Source: Anarhynchus alexandrinus (Eukaryota > Chordata > Aves > Charadriiformes > Charadriidae). From it: a stretch of 64,000 bases of DNA. Position 1 is the first letter of the stretch, and every line of letters starts with the position of its first letter. The position numbers and the translations under genes are program-made. The stretch spans positions 868,001 to 932,000 of the forward strand of contig VUYV01000149.1 in the NCBI GenBank assembly GCA_008711295.1, given 5' to 3'. Of this stretch, positions 38,201 through 52,226 are shown piece by piece. The notes under the pieces are model-generated. The model ran no database searches and was not told the origin of the DNA. It saw nothing but the letters and a program-made list of their open reading frames with translations.

Positions 38201-41200
38201 GGTGGTGAGTTTTTGTGTGCAGGGAGGAGATGTGTGTGTTTGTTTGTTTTCTCCTTCACTGCTTCTTCAGAGAACTGCGCTCCCTAGCTGGAAGATATAA
38301 TGGCTGTATGAATTGCTATTTAATCAGGGATGCTAATTAAGTCTTAGCTCTTTAATGCTTTCATGGGAGAGCTGTATATGATTTGCAGTGGCTGGAATTG
38401 CAGTTGCAGGCAATTAAGCTGCTCTTGGCTTGGTAGGACCTGAAAGAGCAGTTTTCTGAGGGATATTTGGGACTTGGGAGAGATCCTACCACCTTCAACA
38501 TTTTTCTTGGTCTGGAGATATTTTTTGTTGCTTTTTTAAATGGAAATAATGTAAAGCAGTGAGACAGTGAAAAAAATATATTCATTTCAGATTTTAAGTA
38601 GCCTTTTTTGTGTGTATAATTACAGTAGTACATCCATTTTTATGACACAGTTAATATCATTGTTGGTTAAATATAAAGCCCGTTCTTAACAGAAATCTCA
38701 CTCAGCTTTTCAGCATTGCTTGTTTAGTTTTATAATGCAATTGAGAAACTAAGGTTCTTAGCTGTGGCTACCTTCTATCTTATCAGATGCCAGCAAAGGG
38801 TTCCTGCTTATGGGTCTTGGCAACACTTTTCAATCAAGTGGGTCAGACTTAATACAGTGGATGGTCTTAAATGAGAATTTTTGCAATGTCGGGCCTAAGG
38901 AACTGTAAGATCTAGAAGCTGAAGTGGGAGAAATTGTGTGGAATACTTGTCAGGTTTATGTAGTACAAACAAAACCAAACCAGGAACTAAATACTGCAAA
39001 AAAATCACAGTCTGGTCTGCTTTGTGATTAAGAATAGGCTAGGATTTTTAGGTTTTGGTTTTTTAATCCCCCATACATTATATCTTGGTAGTTGATACCA
39101 GTGATACTTTGTGGTCGTCACCATAATCTTTGGTCCTCTTGGAGTTGGTTCAGTAATCATGTCATAGGCTTGCATCCAATAATATGCCGTTTCTACATGG
39201 CACAGGGGACAGAAGGCAGAAGAAAAATATTCTTCATATTTCTTTTTCTTGATCTGCATACTGCTTGGAAAGGCAGACTTCTTTTAGGAAAAAAGTAATT
39301 CAGAGAAATTTCAGATACTTGAGGCAGCAGAAAGAGAGCACAAGATGGACTTAAGAGGTTTTAGATAAAAAGCATAGTATATAATCAGCCTGTGAGACTA
39401 GAGGAGTTTTTTACTTTTTCAGCAGTCGACTCTTTCCTTCCCTCTTTCTCCCTCAGTACTGTGGCAGTCCCTTCTCAGCAGGGCAGGAGTTAGTCAAAAT
39501 GGAAATGTGACAGTGTTGAAATAAACAGATAGTTGGGAAGTTTGTGAATAGGTGCAACAGGGTCATAAGGAACAATGTCAGATCTCACCGAGCAAAGTTT
39601 AAGTGGTTGGTCTTTACCTAGTCCATGAACACAGGTTGGGTAGCTTACTTGTCCTTTGGATCAGTGTGTTAATATAGTGCTCTGTATTGTTTTTCAGCAG
39701 TGTACTACTCCATTATGTTGCTAGCGTATGCTAAACTGTGACACTGTGATGATAAACTGACAAATATTAATTGAGAGCAACAGCAGCCACATACTGCAGT
39801 GATGCAAATAGCATTGAAATTACCAGCGCCAACATAGTCAAGCAAATAAACCTAACTCAGCACATTAGCTTGGGTACTAGAAATGCTACAGTGGGTAAGT
39901 GCATGAGCTTATTCAACTGGGCTGCGTGCAGTAGCTGAGCTAGCTTTTTCAGAGCCTTTTTAACTGTCTTGGTGCTGGAGTGCATTGCTTAGTGTAGATC
40001 AACACTTTCTGTAGCTTGTGCAGATTTGTTATGTGATACATGGAATCTTTACCACTAGCACTCCGAATTTTTCTTGTCTCTGCTCAACCACAGTGAAGCA
40101 GTCTGAAGTGGTACCATCCTGACTTCACTCTACTCTGAACTACTTTCAATTAGCTACGTAAAATAAATGCTAGAAAAGCAGAAATTATGGTTGTAACAGT
40201 CGATAATAAATGGGGGGTCTTTCTACTTTGCATTTGAAACATGCTCTGGAGCTGGGATTAGCTGACTTTGTCGTTCAGGATTCTTTCAGGTTTATTCTAT
40301 GCAAACCTTTTACCACATATTGGTTTGAGTTTTGGCGTACTACTATCCTGCACCTCTTGCGATCAGACTCCGCAGGTGAAGAGGGAAGTTGTTTATGGCA
40401 GAGATAGTCAGACTTGAGATGTTGAAAGCTCCTCAAGAATCTGGATACCCAATTACTACTAACAGACTCATTCAAATACATGGAAATTGGTGAGGCAAAT
40501 CTTTTGGATACTGTGAATCGCACTCTGATTTTGAGAGAGGAAAAGGACAGGTGTATGTAAGCTATTCTTTTTAAGTTCATAGTCAACAAAATTAGTGACT
40601 TCTCAAAACTTGAACTTTATCCGTTGTATACTGCCGTACTGACCTCTGTATGGGAGAGGGTTGCACTTTGAAATGTTTACAGCCACTCAACCATCTGATC
40701 CTCTAGTTCCAGAGAATGTGTGTTTTGAATGATGTGGAAATCTTTGTGCGATAGAGTGAGATAATCTCTTCTGAAGAGGACTAGGTTCCAATTCCAGGTT
40801 AATCAGTTCTTGTTAGATGATTGTGGCCATTTCACCTTTCTAAGTATCAGTTTATAATTGTTGTGAAATAGACAAATGATCCTATATTGATTTTTTTTTT
40901 TAAATGTTTAGAATCTGTTACATGTAACATTCTAACAGCAAGGAGTTATTGCTGGTGAAAGGACTCATAGGCATCATGCAAGATCAATATTTCCCTAATT
41001 TGTTCCAGTGTGAAAATACATGTTTTCTAGGATCTATTCCACATGTTACCTAGAAATCTGCTCCTGCTTTGAAGGGTTGTCTGGGCAGTACTAAGATACT
41101 AATTGAAGTAGAATACATCGATCCTGAGGATCCCCTATGGGAGGATTAAGTGAAATCTTTGAAGGGAAAAGCGTGGAGTAGAACATGTACTGCGGTGTGG

Positions 41201-43459
41201 AAGCAGAGGAATAGATGCTAATCCAGCCTAAATAACATTGGGAGACTGGAAGCCTGCTGGTGAATAACATTGCTTATCTATTATCCATAAGCAGCTGAGA
41301 ATACAGATTTTCTTGATTGGCAAGAAAATATGACTGTCCCAATTTTCAGCCTGTTTTCTCAAATAAATTAAGAGAGAGTATTATTGCATTTGTGATTGCC
41401 TGAGGAGATTTTTCTCAGATCTCCAATTGAGAAATTCTGGCACAATAATCTAATTTGGACACACTGAAAATAGGGGTCATTTGTTAATACTTGAATGCCA
41501 GAAATGTGCTTTGTAGCATGTGTATGCATGGCTTTTTCCAGTGAAGATCCTGTCTGCCAGCTCAGAGCAGAGCTTGGTGACATGCATATTTTACAGGTAG
41601 TTAAGAGTGGGATTTCCAGATGTGCTTAAGGGTCACACCTGAAACTGAATTCTTGCTGATTTTGGAGTGTTATAGGCTTAAATATCAATTATAGATCTGA
41701 CCCAAAGCAATGTTAAAACACATAATTGAATACTATAGGATTGTTGCTGTTGGGTCACGTCAGGGTTTTTTGTTTATTTCTCTTACACACATGTCTCATC
41801 CACATATATGCTGTCTTGGAGCTTGGGGGGCTTGACTAATTTTAAATGGAAACACTAAAAAACGTGGTTTCTGGGGCGAATCTGAAGCAGGCTCCACTAA
41901 TTGAGAAGTAGATGGCTTATTACTCCTCCTGCTGCAAGGTGGGGTTCCAGGTGGAGTTCTTGGAGCAGTCCAGCTAGGAGAGGAGGTTTGAGCTGTGTTT
42001 GTATTACTGTTAATTTTAATAATGACAGAGCTGTTGTCCAGGAAGAGACTAAATTTTTGAACCAGGAATATCCACAGGCTTTAAGTGCTTCAGTTGAAAG
42101 GTACTTTTATTTACTCTGAGAATGTATTCATCAACATAGCTTGTGTTCCAGATATTTTAATGTCATTTTTATACATGCTTACAGTCATTAGTTTGCAAAT
42201 GATGATTGAATTAGCAAATTAGATTCCTTCACCCTTGGCAAGTGCCACAAACCTTGCGATTGCAAGGCTGTAAAAGTCTGAGGGGGAGAAAAAGCAGTTT
42301 CTAAGAAGGGGAAAAAAACGTACAAATTATTTGCTGCAGAAAATAAGGTTTGGTCTGATATAATGAAACACATAAAACTGGGGTATTTTTTCTAGACAGT
42401 TAGATGGGATTAAAGTGGTATCAGTATGAATGTTCAAATCCCCAAGTGTGGATCTGGAAAAATGTTTTCTGAAGTGCTATTGTTCAGGTCAGTTAGATGA
42501 AAATAAAGCCGTCAATCTTGCAGATTGGTGCAGGCTCATCCATCTTGAAAACAAGGTAAGCCACACGTGGACTCGTACCTGATATGAAAACACGTTTTTC
42601 TATTTTAAACTTCTTCCTGATGAACTGCATACCCTTATAAAAAGGGCAAGCTTAACCTAATCCTCTCCAGGGAAAAATCAGCAAAATCATGTCTCTCATG
42701 TATAATGTTTTTGCTCAGGTGGCTTACTATTCAAACAAATGGTGGGGGGGAAGATAACCCTCTCCTTTGCCTCTTCGAGAAAGGTGTTTGCCGTCTAAGA
42801 CTCTGGCTTGGACTTCATACTGAAAAACATGCCCCTTGGGATCAAGGAAAATGTGTCTTGTAGTGACCAACACTAAGTAATTAAGTTTCTGCCTTTGAAT
42901 GAACCACTGTCCTCTTTGAACATAGATGGTCAGTGGGTTGAAACTGAAGATTTAACACTTTTTTGACAAGGCCTGACATGTGAGCAGCTTTGCTGTCTCC
43001 AAAAACAGCCTATTTGCCTGGCCCTTGTCAACAAGAACCTGACACGTCACTTACCCATATGGCACATTTTGTCTGGGACTTGCAGGTTTTCTATTTCTCC
43101 TGCTTGTTGGTCTGGACTCCTGATCAATTAACTGCTGGACCAGTGTGGCAGCAGCATCACTGACAGAGATCTTCCAGAACCAGCAAGCACTAGTTCTGGG
43201 GCATAGGCTTTGAGGGGAAAATTGTCCCAAATATTGACTGCGTTTTTCAGATTGCAGCATTAGCCTTTGGTTCCAAATTGTCTTGTGTTCTCCTTGATAT
43301 GTTGATGTTCACCAGATGGTGGCTTTCATTCATGACAGAAACCGACATTTGGTGTTATCTGGCTTCATGACCCTGTCAGTTGGCTTTCAATTATGAGTAA
43401 TGTCAGTGTTGCAACATGGATGTCTTCTGGTAAGTTTGCTGTAAATAAATGTGTCTTTT

Positions 43460-43570
43460 AAAAAAAACAAACAACCAAAAAAACCCCAAACCTGCCACCA
43501 TCAGCAACCAACAAAAAAAACCCACCACAAAACCCCCCAAAAACCAGACCCCACAACCAACAAATCAATT
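43460..43570 (+). repeat. A/C-rich low-complexity tract with almost no G
   Basis: About 110 bases consist of A runs alternating with C runs (AAACCCC, ACCCACCAC, CAACCAAC), with only about three G and very few T. The strand asymmetry is extreme. It begins abruptly after GTCTTTT and fades into ordinary sequence after CAACAAATC. In a + strand transcript it would give a C/A-rich RNA. No element body, coding potential or flanking target duplication was evident. Confidence 0.8.
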
Positions 43571-46500
43571 CCTTCATGAGGAAACTCTTAGACTATAGTA
43601 CAGTAAGTAAAGTGGATAGTTTGTCCTATATTTAAAATGAATGACTTTGTGTGAGAGCTAGCCATTCTTAATGGTCCCAAACAAGAAGAGATATTAGTGG
43701 GTATACAGCAGATGCCTAAGGAAATTGTTCAATCTGTTTCTTTTGAGCAAAGCAGCAAAGCTTTGAAGCTGCTTAGTAGCTAGAAAGCTAGAGACAGGTA
43801 AAACTAAAATTGTAGTGACTGGTTTACAGTCCACATGCCCTCCGTACTGGAAACCTTGGTACTATGTATTGATGTATTCTAAATAATCCTATGCTAAAAG
43901 GTATTTAGAATCATCACTGTAATCAGAAGGTAAAAAATGCCTGTGTACACTACTAGCCGTATAACTAAAATGCCACACCACACAAGTATGACTGCCCTAG
44001 ACCAAGGGATCCCGAGTTGTCTCAGCATGGGACCTGCAGCTGAAGTGCCAGCAAGATGCACAGGAAACGTACGTGAGTAGGGGCTGCACCAAGAGCCTCA
44101 GGTCTGGTACCTTGGCAAGTGCAAATATGAGCTCCATTGGCATATGTAGAAGACTGGCTACCATGAGCGTATGGAGAATATAAAAGAAGATTTGCATCCC
44201 TTAAAGGATATTTAGTTACAGAAAGTTGAGTCTGAGATGCTGTTGAATTGTTGAGGGAACTAGGGATTAGATTCATAGCCACAAAATACAGGGAATGCAT
44301 TTGTATTTTTTTCGGTGATGCCAAGGTTTTGGAGCAGGATCTGACCCACTGTTTGTCTTGAGACAGGCTTTCAATGGAGCCTTAAAATCCTTTGAGACAG
44401 GAGTGAAACCTTGCCCTGTTGGTATTGTAAGACTATTGAGCCATCAGTTAAAAACAATGACTGGTTTTCAGGTATTGACCACTTGCAAAATTCTCAAATT
44501 TATCTTTAGCTTTTATTTTCCCTTTTTTTTTTTTTAAGTGAAATGAAAGCAAATTGTTCTATTTATCTCCTGCCTTCAGAGTGAGCTTCCTAATTGTTTG
44601 TCCTTATCACTTCAAGCCAGAAAGTTTTATAGATTTGCTTGGCACCTCAATATTGCAGCTTCAAATTCATGATTTGGCAGGAGGGGAGAGGGGAGAATTT
44701 CTTGTTTCCATTTAAACTGCTTTTAGTTCAGAACGAAATCCCATTTAAACTTAAAGGTTTGGATTGAAGTTTGAGGATCAAAGAAAATAGAACAGAAAGA
44801 AAATATGGCTTTAGCTTGGAGCTGTATCTGAAAAGGGTAACCTCAGATTCAGGGCTTTTCTTTCTCTCTCTTCTGCACCGTCCCCTCCAAAACAGTGTGT
44901 TTCTTCTAGTTTCTGCTGAAAGAGGCTTAACTGTATTAACATGTGTGTGTGCCTGTAGTTTTTTTCTGTTTGGTTTAGTTTGCAGTATATGATAAGTGCA
45001 TGTAAGAATCACAACTGTAAGGTCTTTTCTTATTAAGAAAATAGGGCTATTTAAAATAAGCCATGATCTAAAATGTAGAGGCAGAGCCAAAATTAGAATT
45101 GTTTGGAATTAGCAGTGTTGGCAGCTGCTATTGTCAGTCGATAGGCTTGTAAACTAGGAAACAGAGCATCTGCCATAGCTGCCTCCTCTCCACCAGGCTT
45201 GGGGAAGATGAGGCCTGTGTTATGTATGGCTGCTAAAATTGGATAAGGGTTTTTGCGGGACTTGGGAGGGCAGTTGTTGGGTGGGAGGGAATGAGTTGCG
45301 ATAAAGTGGTACAAATTGAAGGAAGCTTGACTTGCATGAAGATGGCATACCCAGCCTCTAAAAATGTGGACCATTATCTTGCCATTTGTCAAAATGTATT
45401 TCTATCTCTGAGTCTGATGCTTGGAGCTTTGTGGATCCAGTCTGTTGGGTGGAGTCTCTCAGCTTTAGACAACGTCCCACGCTGGATGTCACCCAAAGCG
45501 ACTTGCCCAGTCACACAGAGAAAATCTGATCTCAGATATGCCAAGATGTCATCCTGTGAAGTATCAGTTGGCCATGGTACTTTTAGGCAGTGTTTTCAGA
45601 TTTAAGACAAAGCCAAATATCTCCAGCTTTAGAAACTGGAGGTGGCAGAAGGAGTATATTGAACCAAGGGAAACATCCAGCACAAAAATGCAGTATTTTT
45701 GTTGCCCAAACTCTGTTTTTTATTAAACCACAGTTTTTGAAATTTTGTGACTTTAAGTTTTCTTCATCATCATTTTACTGAAATTGTTTTTCTAGTCCTT
45801 TTGGCTTCATAGTGAAGCATGAAATTGAAACTTGTGGGTTTTTTTTTTTTTAAGGCTAATAAAAAGAATTGCAAACACTGTTTAAGTTTTATTTTTCTCT
45901 CTCCTCTCTGCTCGCAAGTGAAGATATGCCTTTTCAACCGTTAAGAGTTAACAACAGCCTTTTCAGATTAGATAATCCATTTCAAGACAGCCTCTGATCT
46001 AAATTTGGCTTCATTGGGTACTGGGAATTACATGGGAAATTATAGGTTGAGGAACACCACACACTTAGTAAAATTCTGGGTGTTTGGATCACACTCTGTG
46101 AATTTTGGCTTTCAAAGCTTGGTCAGGGCATACAGCATGCAATAGGTAGTGTTGCCTTTGCTATCCCATCCCCCTTCAACATTGTGCTTCTTGTAAGCAG
46201 TGCCACAATATGAGTGTTGATACAAAACAGGAGTCATTCACAGGTTGGTGATCAATAGTCAGTTGCCAAATTAAATATGGGAAATTTCAGACTGGAATGA
46301 TGCTCTTTCTGATGTATTCTGACATGTGGAGCAATGTGTTTCTAACTACTCTTGCCCAAAACAACGACACTTAAAAAAAAAAAAAAGTACACAGTGACAG
46401 ATGGGAGATGCTTACAGACCTCAAACAAACCAAAATCCCAGGAGACTTGATCAGCACGTACCGAAGGAAAGCTGAGTGGTTTATATCATGTTTTTCACCA

Positions 46501-46835
46501 AAGGAAATATGTAAGTCTTTGGGGACGTGGCAGCTCCGGACGAATTGGGCAGTGCGCCAGTTTTCATAGGCTTGTCCTGGGGCCAGCTAGTCTGGTCCTG
46601 GTCACTGTTAGAAACCCCTATGGCAGATTTGGCCTGAGCTAAGGGGCTGGTAGACCAGTTTCATACAGTTAGTTCTTCCCTCCTGCATCCTGCCTGTGCA
46701 GACTGCAGAACCCTAGCTGTCTGCAAAACCTTAGCAGTTTGAGCAGCTCTCTAGTCTCACTAAGAGGGGTGCTGCTATGCTCCAGTCCAACTCGGACAAT
46801 GACACCCTTCGGGCAACACTGCAGGACCACCTCTT

Positions 46836-46860
46836 CCATCTCTAGGCGACCTAGAGATGG
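46836..46860. other. Perfect 11-bp inverted repeat with 3-base loop
   Basis: CCATCTCTAGG (46836-46846) and its exact reverse complement CCTAGAGATGG (46850-46860) flank CGA. Pairing stops at the next base on each side. The stem is short for a microRNA precursor. The surrounding 46740-46870 sequence is somewhat richer in G+C than its neighbourhood and could be part of an unrecognised old repeat. Confidence 0.7.
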
Positions 46861-46990
46861 CTGCTTGCCAGCAAATGTGGCTGTAGCATATCAGGGTGTT
46901 CTCTCCTATGGGAAGAGAAATAACATGCGACTTACCAGTTCCAGATTGCTAAAATTTAAATAGCAAACACTACTTCCAGTTACTTATACT

Positions 46991-47060
46991 GAGGTGGGGT
47001 GGTTTATTTGTGGTATTGTTTTTGGTTTTGTTGTTGGTTTGTTTGGGTTTTTTTGTGTAG
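46991..47060 (-). repeat. T/G-rich low-complexity tract (A/C-rich on - strand)
   Basis: About 70 bases of T runs with GG or GGG interruptions, the reverse complement in type of the A/C-rich tracts at 18.9 and 43.5 kb. It contains GGTTTTGTTGTTGGTTTG. No element body is recognised beside it. Confidence 0.7.
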
Positions 47061-48340
47061 AGGGGGGCTGTGATCTTTGCTGGAGCTTTTATGAGCCTTA
47101 ATTTGCCGTCACACGGTAAACAGTCTTTCGTACCTAATCATTTGTACATGCTGGAAATAAAAAGAGGCTATTAGAAAAGCGTAACAATATTATTATTGAA
47201 GGTTCAGGCCTTGCACTGGGACTCAAAGAAACTCTGCTCTAAATTCTGCCCCAGCCTACTGCTCGGGCAAATTACTTTGCCTTTCTGTTGTACTTGCTGC
47301 TCCCTTTTTCTGTCCTGGCTTCCTGCATTGGTGTCTCTCCAAGGTCTCGTCTTTGTGCAACCCCCTGAGCCAGCAGAAGTTCAATGCCTTTAAGCAGGAA
47401 GTCAGCACTGCCCAACTCCTGCCTGCAGCAGCTCAGTGCAACTGTTCCGGCCAAGGGGCAACTGTATCCCAAATCAGGGTGCAAACCAAGGGCCAGTCAG
47501 GAAAAGGCAGATGGGCAGGCTGTTTACCACCCTCATCTCCTGCCAGGCAAAGGGGAGGGAGGTGGGTGGGAGAAAGGGGTATCTAAGGGGAGCAAATCAT
47601 GTAATTGACAGTACCTGTAAGTCAGAACTGTATTTGATTTCTGCAGTTCAGAGGAGAACAGTAAATCCACTGCTCCACTAAACTTGTGTTTGGCTTTCTT
47701 CTGTGGCCAAGAGGGACGTGGTATGTTGGGTTGTTTCCTGGGTGTCAGCAAGGGGATACTGGAACCTATCTTAGCACCAACCAGGACGCTGACTGTCATC
47801 AGTCATGACCTTTTTTGAACCTCTCTGTGTTCCTTAGCAGTTGTGTTTTCTCCACTGAAAACCAGCGTGGGCTCTGAGGGAAGGCTTTTGGGTTTGCACA
47901 ACACAGATGCTTATTAATACCAATTCAGGCTAAAGAGTGATACCCAGCTAATGTGAAGAACAACAGGCAAAACCATTTTTATACAGCAGTAACTTAGATT
48001 ATTACCCTGCTCTATAAAACTTCAGATGGATGGGAGCACAATCAGTAGCCAAGAGTCCAAATAAGTATGGGAATGCTGTCCTTATCTAGACAGGTTCTCC
48101 AGAGCAAGTCTTACTGAATATCTGACTGTGGTAAAGCTAGAAGTGGGTGTGTGGTTGCAGTAGATGGTAATTATATTTTGTTGCAGTAGTCTAGAAGCTA
48201 ATAATAGAAATTGTGAAAAATACTTTATTGCAAAGAAATACAACAATAGAAACAACAAAGAAAGCACTGTATTCAATAAGGTAGGAATCACGAAAGTGTC
48301 TAAACAAGTAGGTACCCCACATGGTGAGGGCTGTTTGGTT

Positions 48341-48636
48341 CATGGAATCATGGAATTTTCAGAGTTGGAAGGGACCTCTAGAGATCATCTAGTCCAACTC
48401 CACTGCCAAAGCAGGATTGCCCAGAGCACATTACTCGGGACTGCATCCAGGCGGGTCTTGAAAATCTCCAGAGAAGGGGACTCCACAACCTCCCTGGGCA
48501 GCCTGTTCCAGTGCTCTGTCACCCTAACCATAAAGAAGTTTTTCTGTGTATTTGAACAGAACTTCCTCTGTTCCAACTTGTGCCCATTGCCCCTCGTCCT
48601 GTCACTGGGAACCACTGAAAAGAGTCTGGCTCCAGT
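48341..48636 (-). mobile_element. CR1 LINE, 5'-truncated copy (3' end of ORF2 plus 3' UTR)
   Basis: On the - strand this shows the CR1 3' region in order. First comes a fragment of the C-terminal reverse-transcriptase ORF, with TEHWNRLPREVVESPSLEIFKTRLD encoded within 48385-48615. Then comes GTTGGACTAGATGATCTCTAGAGGTCCCTTCCAAC, and finally two ATTCCATG terminal units. CR1 copies are characteristically truncated at the 5' end, and this one keeps only about 295 bases. The ORF fragment reads through with an obvious CR1 signature but is far too short to be active. A 178-codon + strand open frame over it is only its antisense shadow. Confidence 0.93.
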
Positions 48637-51600
48637 CTGGCTCTGGTTCTGTTGTAAATTGCTAGAAATTTATTTGGAGTTTGGCCCAGAAATGTTTTGA
48701 TGTGTAAATATAGAGTAGTAGGGGCACATAGCGCTAATGTGAGCTGAGCAATAATATACTCAAATAACGTATAACTACCCATAGCCTTGTTATATCACCA
48801 GGATTGATTGGGAAGTAATGTTAGTATAAGCCTTGTAAGAGACTGATTAGCAGTCACTCAGTTTTCATATAATTCCATGATGAGTGGAAAAAGTTTCTGT
48901 CTCCTTGCAAATCCCTCCATCACCAATTGTCTATTTTAAATAAAAATGACATGCGGTCCAGATAGGAAAATCATTACAGGCTTACAAGAAAATACGGCAA
49001 TTTTTGAAACGGGCTTCAAGCAGACTCCCAAGAGTGTCGGGATAATTTTGCACTTGTGGTGCAAGTATGTTTTGTTTTGTCTTTACTCTTATTTTAACAA
49101 GAAGAACAAAATTCATTGTCTTTCAAAAATAACCTTACTACGGGCTATATGGACAGCACTTTTAATGATTTTTGCATTTTGCGTTTCTTGTTTGTTTCTC
49201 TTATTGTGTATTTTTCTGGATAATTACAAAATCCCTTAGAATTGTAAAGGCAAACCTTTTGCTAATAAATTCTTTAAAAAGAAATATGAAACATTTTTAT
49301 GGAGGGTTAAGTGATAAATATTTATTGAAGGATCTGACCGTAATATGTCCTGAATGCAATACTGTATAAGAGACAAGTTCTTTCTGAAGGTTAGACCTTC
49401 ATATCTTTTACATTGAGAGTGAATTTCACACCAGGAGAGCTCTGTGCACTAGAGAAGATGAATGTAAGTCTCATTACTGAACTGAAGCTGGACTTAGGGA
49501 GTGAGTGTTTGTGGTTTGGGCTCAAAATTACACAGGTATCTCAGAAGAGATCTCTGTATGCCACAGAGGTGTGAGCAGTTCTGGTGATGTTTGGCTTCTG
49601 TTTTTTGTCTTTGTTTCTGAAATACTGAATTACTCTTGCATGTGAAGACTGGAAAACTGAAAAGTTGCTGGTTTTCCTTCTTGCTGGTGGTGTGACTGTC
49701 TTCAAGCTATAGTTACAGATGCCATCCTTATCACTGCTTTGTATTCCTGTGACAACTTTTGCATCCTGTGAGAGACAGATAAGTGCTATAGAAATGCTGG
49801 CACACCTTAAGGAGCGGCAAGACAGAATATTTTTAAGAAACTATTTTGTTTCTTTCCTTCACATGCAGACTCTACTGAGTAGCTAGAGAGAAAATTTGTT
49901 CCTTTAAGAATAGCTAGAACTGGAAGCAAGCAGATGACTTTTCATGTCATGTCTTAGAACCTGAAGTGTCAGTGTGTTTCTTCAGTATGGGTAAAATCTA
50001 TCTGTAAATGTTTACAAATGGGCAAGGGAATGAAGCTGCTACCACTTCCATCCCATTTCCCCTTCCCCCCAGACTGATGCCTTCCAGATGTGTTCTAGTC
50101 TGAGATGTGAAAGGTTGATATTTTAGTGGTACTTAAGATATTGTAAACCTACAGTTGGCATTTGCTGTGTTATCCAACTTCCTTGAGGAAGCAAGGTATT
50201 TGACAGCCTGTTGCCTGCTGCTTTGCTCCCGGTGACTGCTGAACCTGTTGATCAGGATCAGCCATATTTGGCAGAGAAGAATCTAAAGTCTTAAAGACTT
50301 CTATTTAAAAGCTTCATAAAAGCAATTAGAGGAAAGAGATGAAAGTTAATCCATTTCCTGAAAAGTTGCAGGGTACAAGCTTGTATTAAATATCAGAGAA
50401 GTCACATAAGAGCATGTTACTATGCATGTCCCAGCACCAAGAAAAAATTCAGCAAATATCAAACATGTTGGATTCCAGTGCAAGATGCAAGCTTGACCAA
50501 TATTTACCTGCTTAAAAACATTGAAAACATCTTTCTTAACTGATTTGATCAAAGCCATGGTTTTTGTCCAGCCCTGCCCCTTCTTACTGGAATGACTATA
50601 CTTGTTACATCAAATAAGTGATGTGACAATATTTATTTTTAGTTGTGTTACTGTATTTAAAAAACCTCCAGTCCAAGCAGCACTCTTGGGTAACTTTTTT
50701 GAAGCAGAGGTGATGTATATACGCCATAAGTACGTGTTACTGAAGCTTACATCATAATCCTCTATTCAACCGAGTGTTCATGCTTTTTTCCCCAACCGAA
50801 ACAGAGTACTGTTCATAGAATAAAATCTTTGTAGTGCAGCATGTAGGTTTTTAATGCATCTTTTACGCTTTTATATACGTTCTAAAGACTTTTCCAGCAC
50901 ACAGCTCACCTTCTCTCAGCTGACAATGATACATCAGTTTACACCACCTGCAGATGCGGCAGCTTTTGTGGATTACCATTTCGTATTTAAGCATGCATAG
51001 CTTTCCAAAACACCTCGGCAAAGTAAACATATGGCGTATAAATAGTTAAGAAGAAAGAATAGAGATGCATAGAATGTCTATGTACAGCTCATACAACCAG
51101 GTGTTCAGAGGATGTGTAATTTAGATTTCCTTCTGCAAGTGCTTCTGTTGTCAATAGTGAAAGAAATGTAACTGGCTGTACAAATTTAATCAGACAGATT
51201 CTTAGATCTGTCACACTCTTACTCCTGTAGTTCTGATATTTATTTTTTTTTCTTAATCAGGGGAAAGATTATGTCAAAAAAAGACTACATCAAAATATAG
51301 ACTTGTATAGGGAAAAAGGAAGCTTTTAACTTGAACAAGCTGCTATGGACAAGCGACAAATCTAATTTAGATACTACATACAACTGTCTGTTTTCAGTGA
51401 ACTTCAGAAGTACTAAGATCCAGTTAAGGTCCTTCTTTTGTCACTATATTATCTTTGGAACACCTGATGTGCTTCACTAGATAAACATGGGAATTTGGGT
51501 GAAATCATGTGATGCTTTATTAGGCAGTAAAAATATTAAGAGCTGCTATTTATTTTATGCAAGGTAAACACAAGAAAACCATTACAGAAAGGCTCATGCC

Positions 51601-52138
51601 ATTACATTCACCTAAAATCTAGCAGTGTTTTTCAGATAAGGCCCTGTTGCTACCAAGCTTTTCCAAAAGTAGGTATTTGTGCAAAACCTAAACCCTTTGT
51701 AATTCCTTTAGGTAAAATCAAAGTGAAAATATGGACAGCAGTATTTTGATTTTGCACCTTTCTGTGGTGAAAATAAAATTGCCTGTAGTTTGTCTTCTGG
51801 ACTAGTGATGCTTTTCCTGCCTGTATGTCTTGCTTCTGATCATTCTTGCTGCTGCTATTATTTCATATTGCAAAAGATCAAGTTGGCTTCAGTTTCCATT
51901 TGCTCATTGTGGTTTGCCAGAGCTCTGTGGAGCACTCAGCTGGAGAATCAGATGCTGCTGCAGATGCAACTAAGGGCTGATTTTGTCACAGTGGTGCCGG
52001 ATTCCACATACCCATCTTAAGAGATGAAATAGGGGGACAAGCACTATGAAACACTTCTGAAAATTGTGGTGGCTTTTCCTGAACAGCAGAGACTACAAGG
52101 AAGTTCAGGAGAGGTGAACCAAAAGAAAAGGAATTAGT

Positions 52139-52226
52139 CTGTTTTGTCTCTTTGTGGGTTGTTCTCTTTCTGTGTTTGTTTTTTTGGGTTTTGTTGTTGT
52201 TTGTTTTGTTTTGGTTTTTTTCTTTA
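52139..52226 (-). repeat. T/G-rich low-complexity tract
   Basis: About 85 bases of T runs broken by G, GG or GGG, including TTTTGTTGTTGTTTGTTTTG. It mirrors the A/C-rich tracts seen on the + strand elsewhere and has no recognisable element attached. Confidence 0.75.

Larger units (their letters stand above)
30312..48340 (+). other. SLC6A1: Presumed SLC6A1 intron 1, middle part
   Basis: No gene is recognised. The stretch is AT-rich and non-coding, with an A/GA microsatellite, a CR1 tail remnant, a CA repeat, A/C- and T/G-rich tracts and one perfect hairpin, listed separately. Open frames are short and differ on each strand, with no conserved-looking protein sequence. Confidence 0.55.

Noticed and set aside
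48164..48700. 178-codon + strand open frame, the longest in the window
   Set aside because: It covers the antisense of the CR1 fragment at 48341-48636. The meaningful reading is the - strand CR1 ORF2 remnant.
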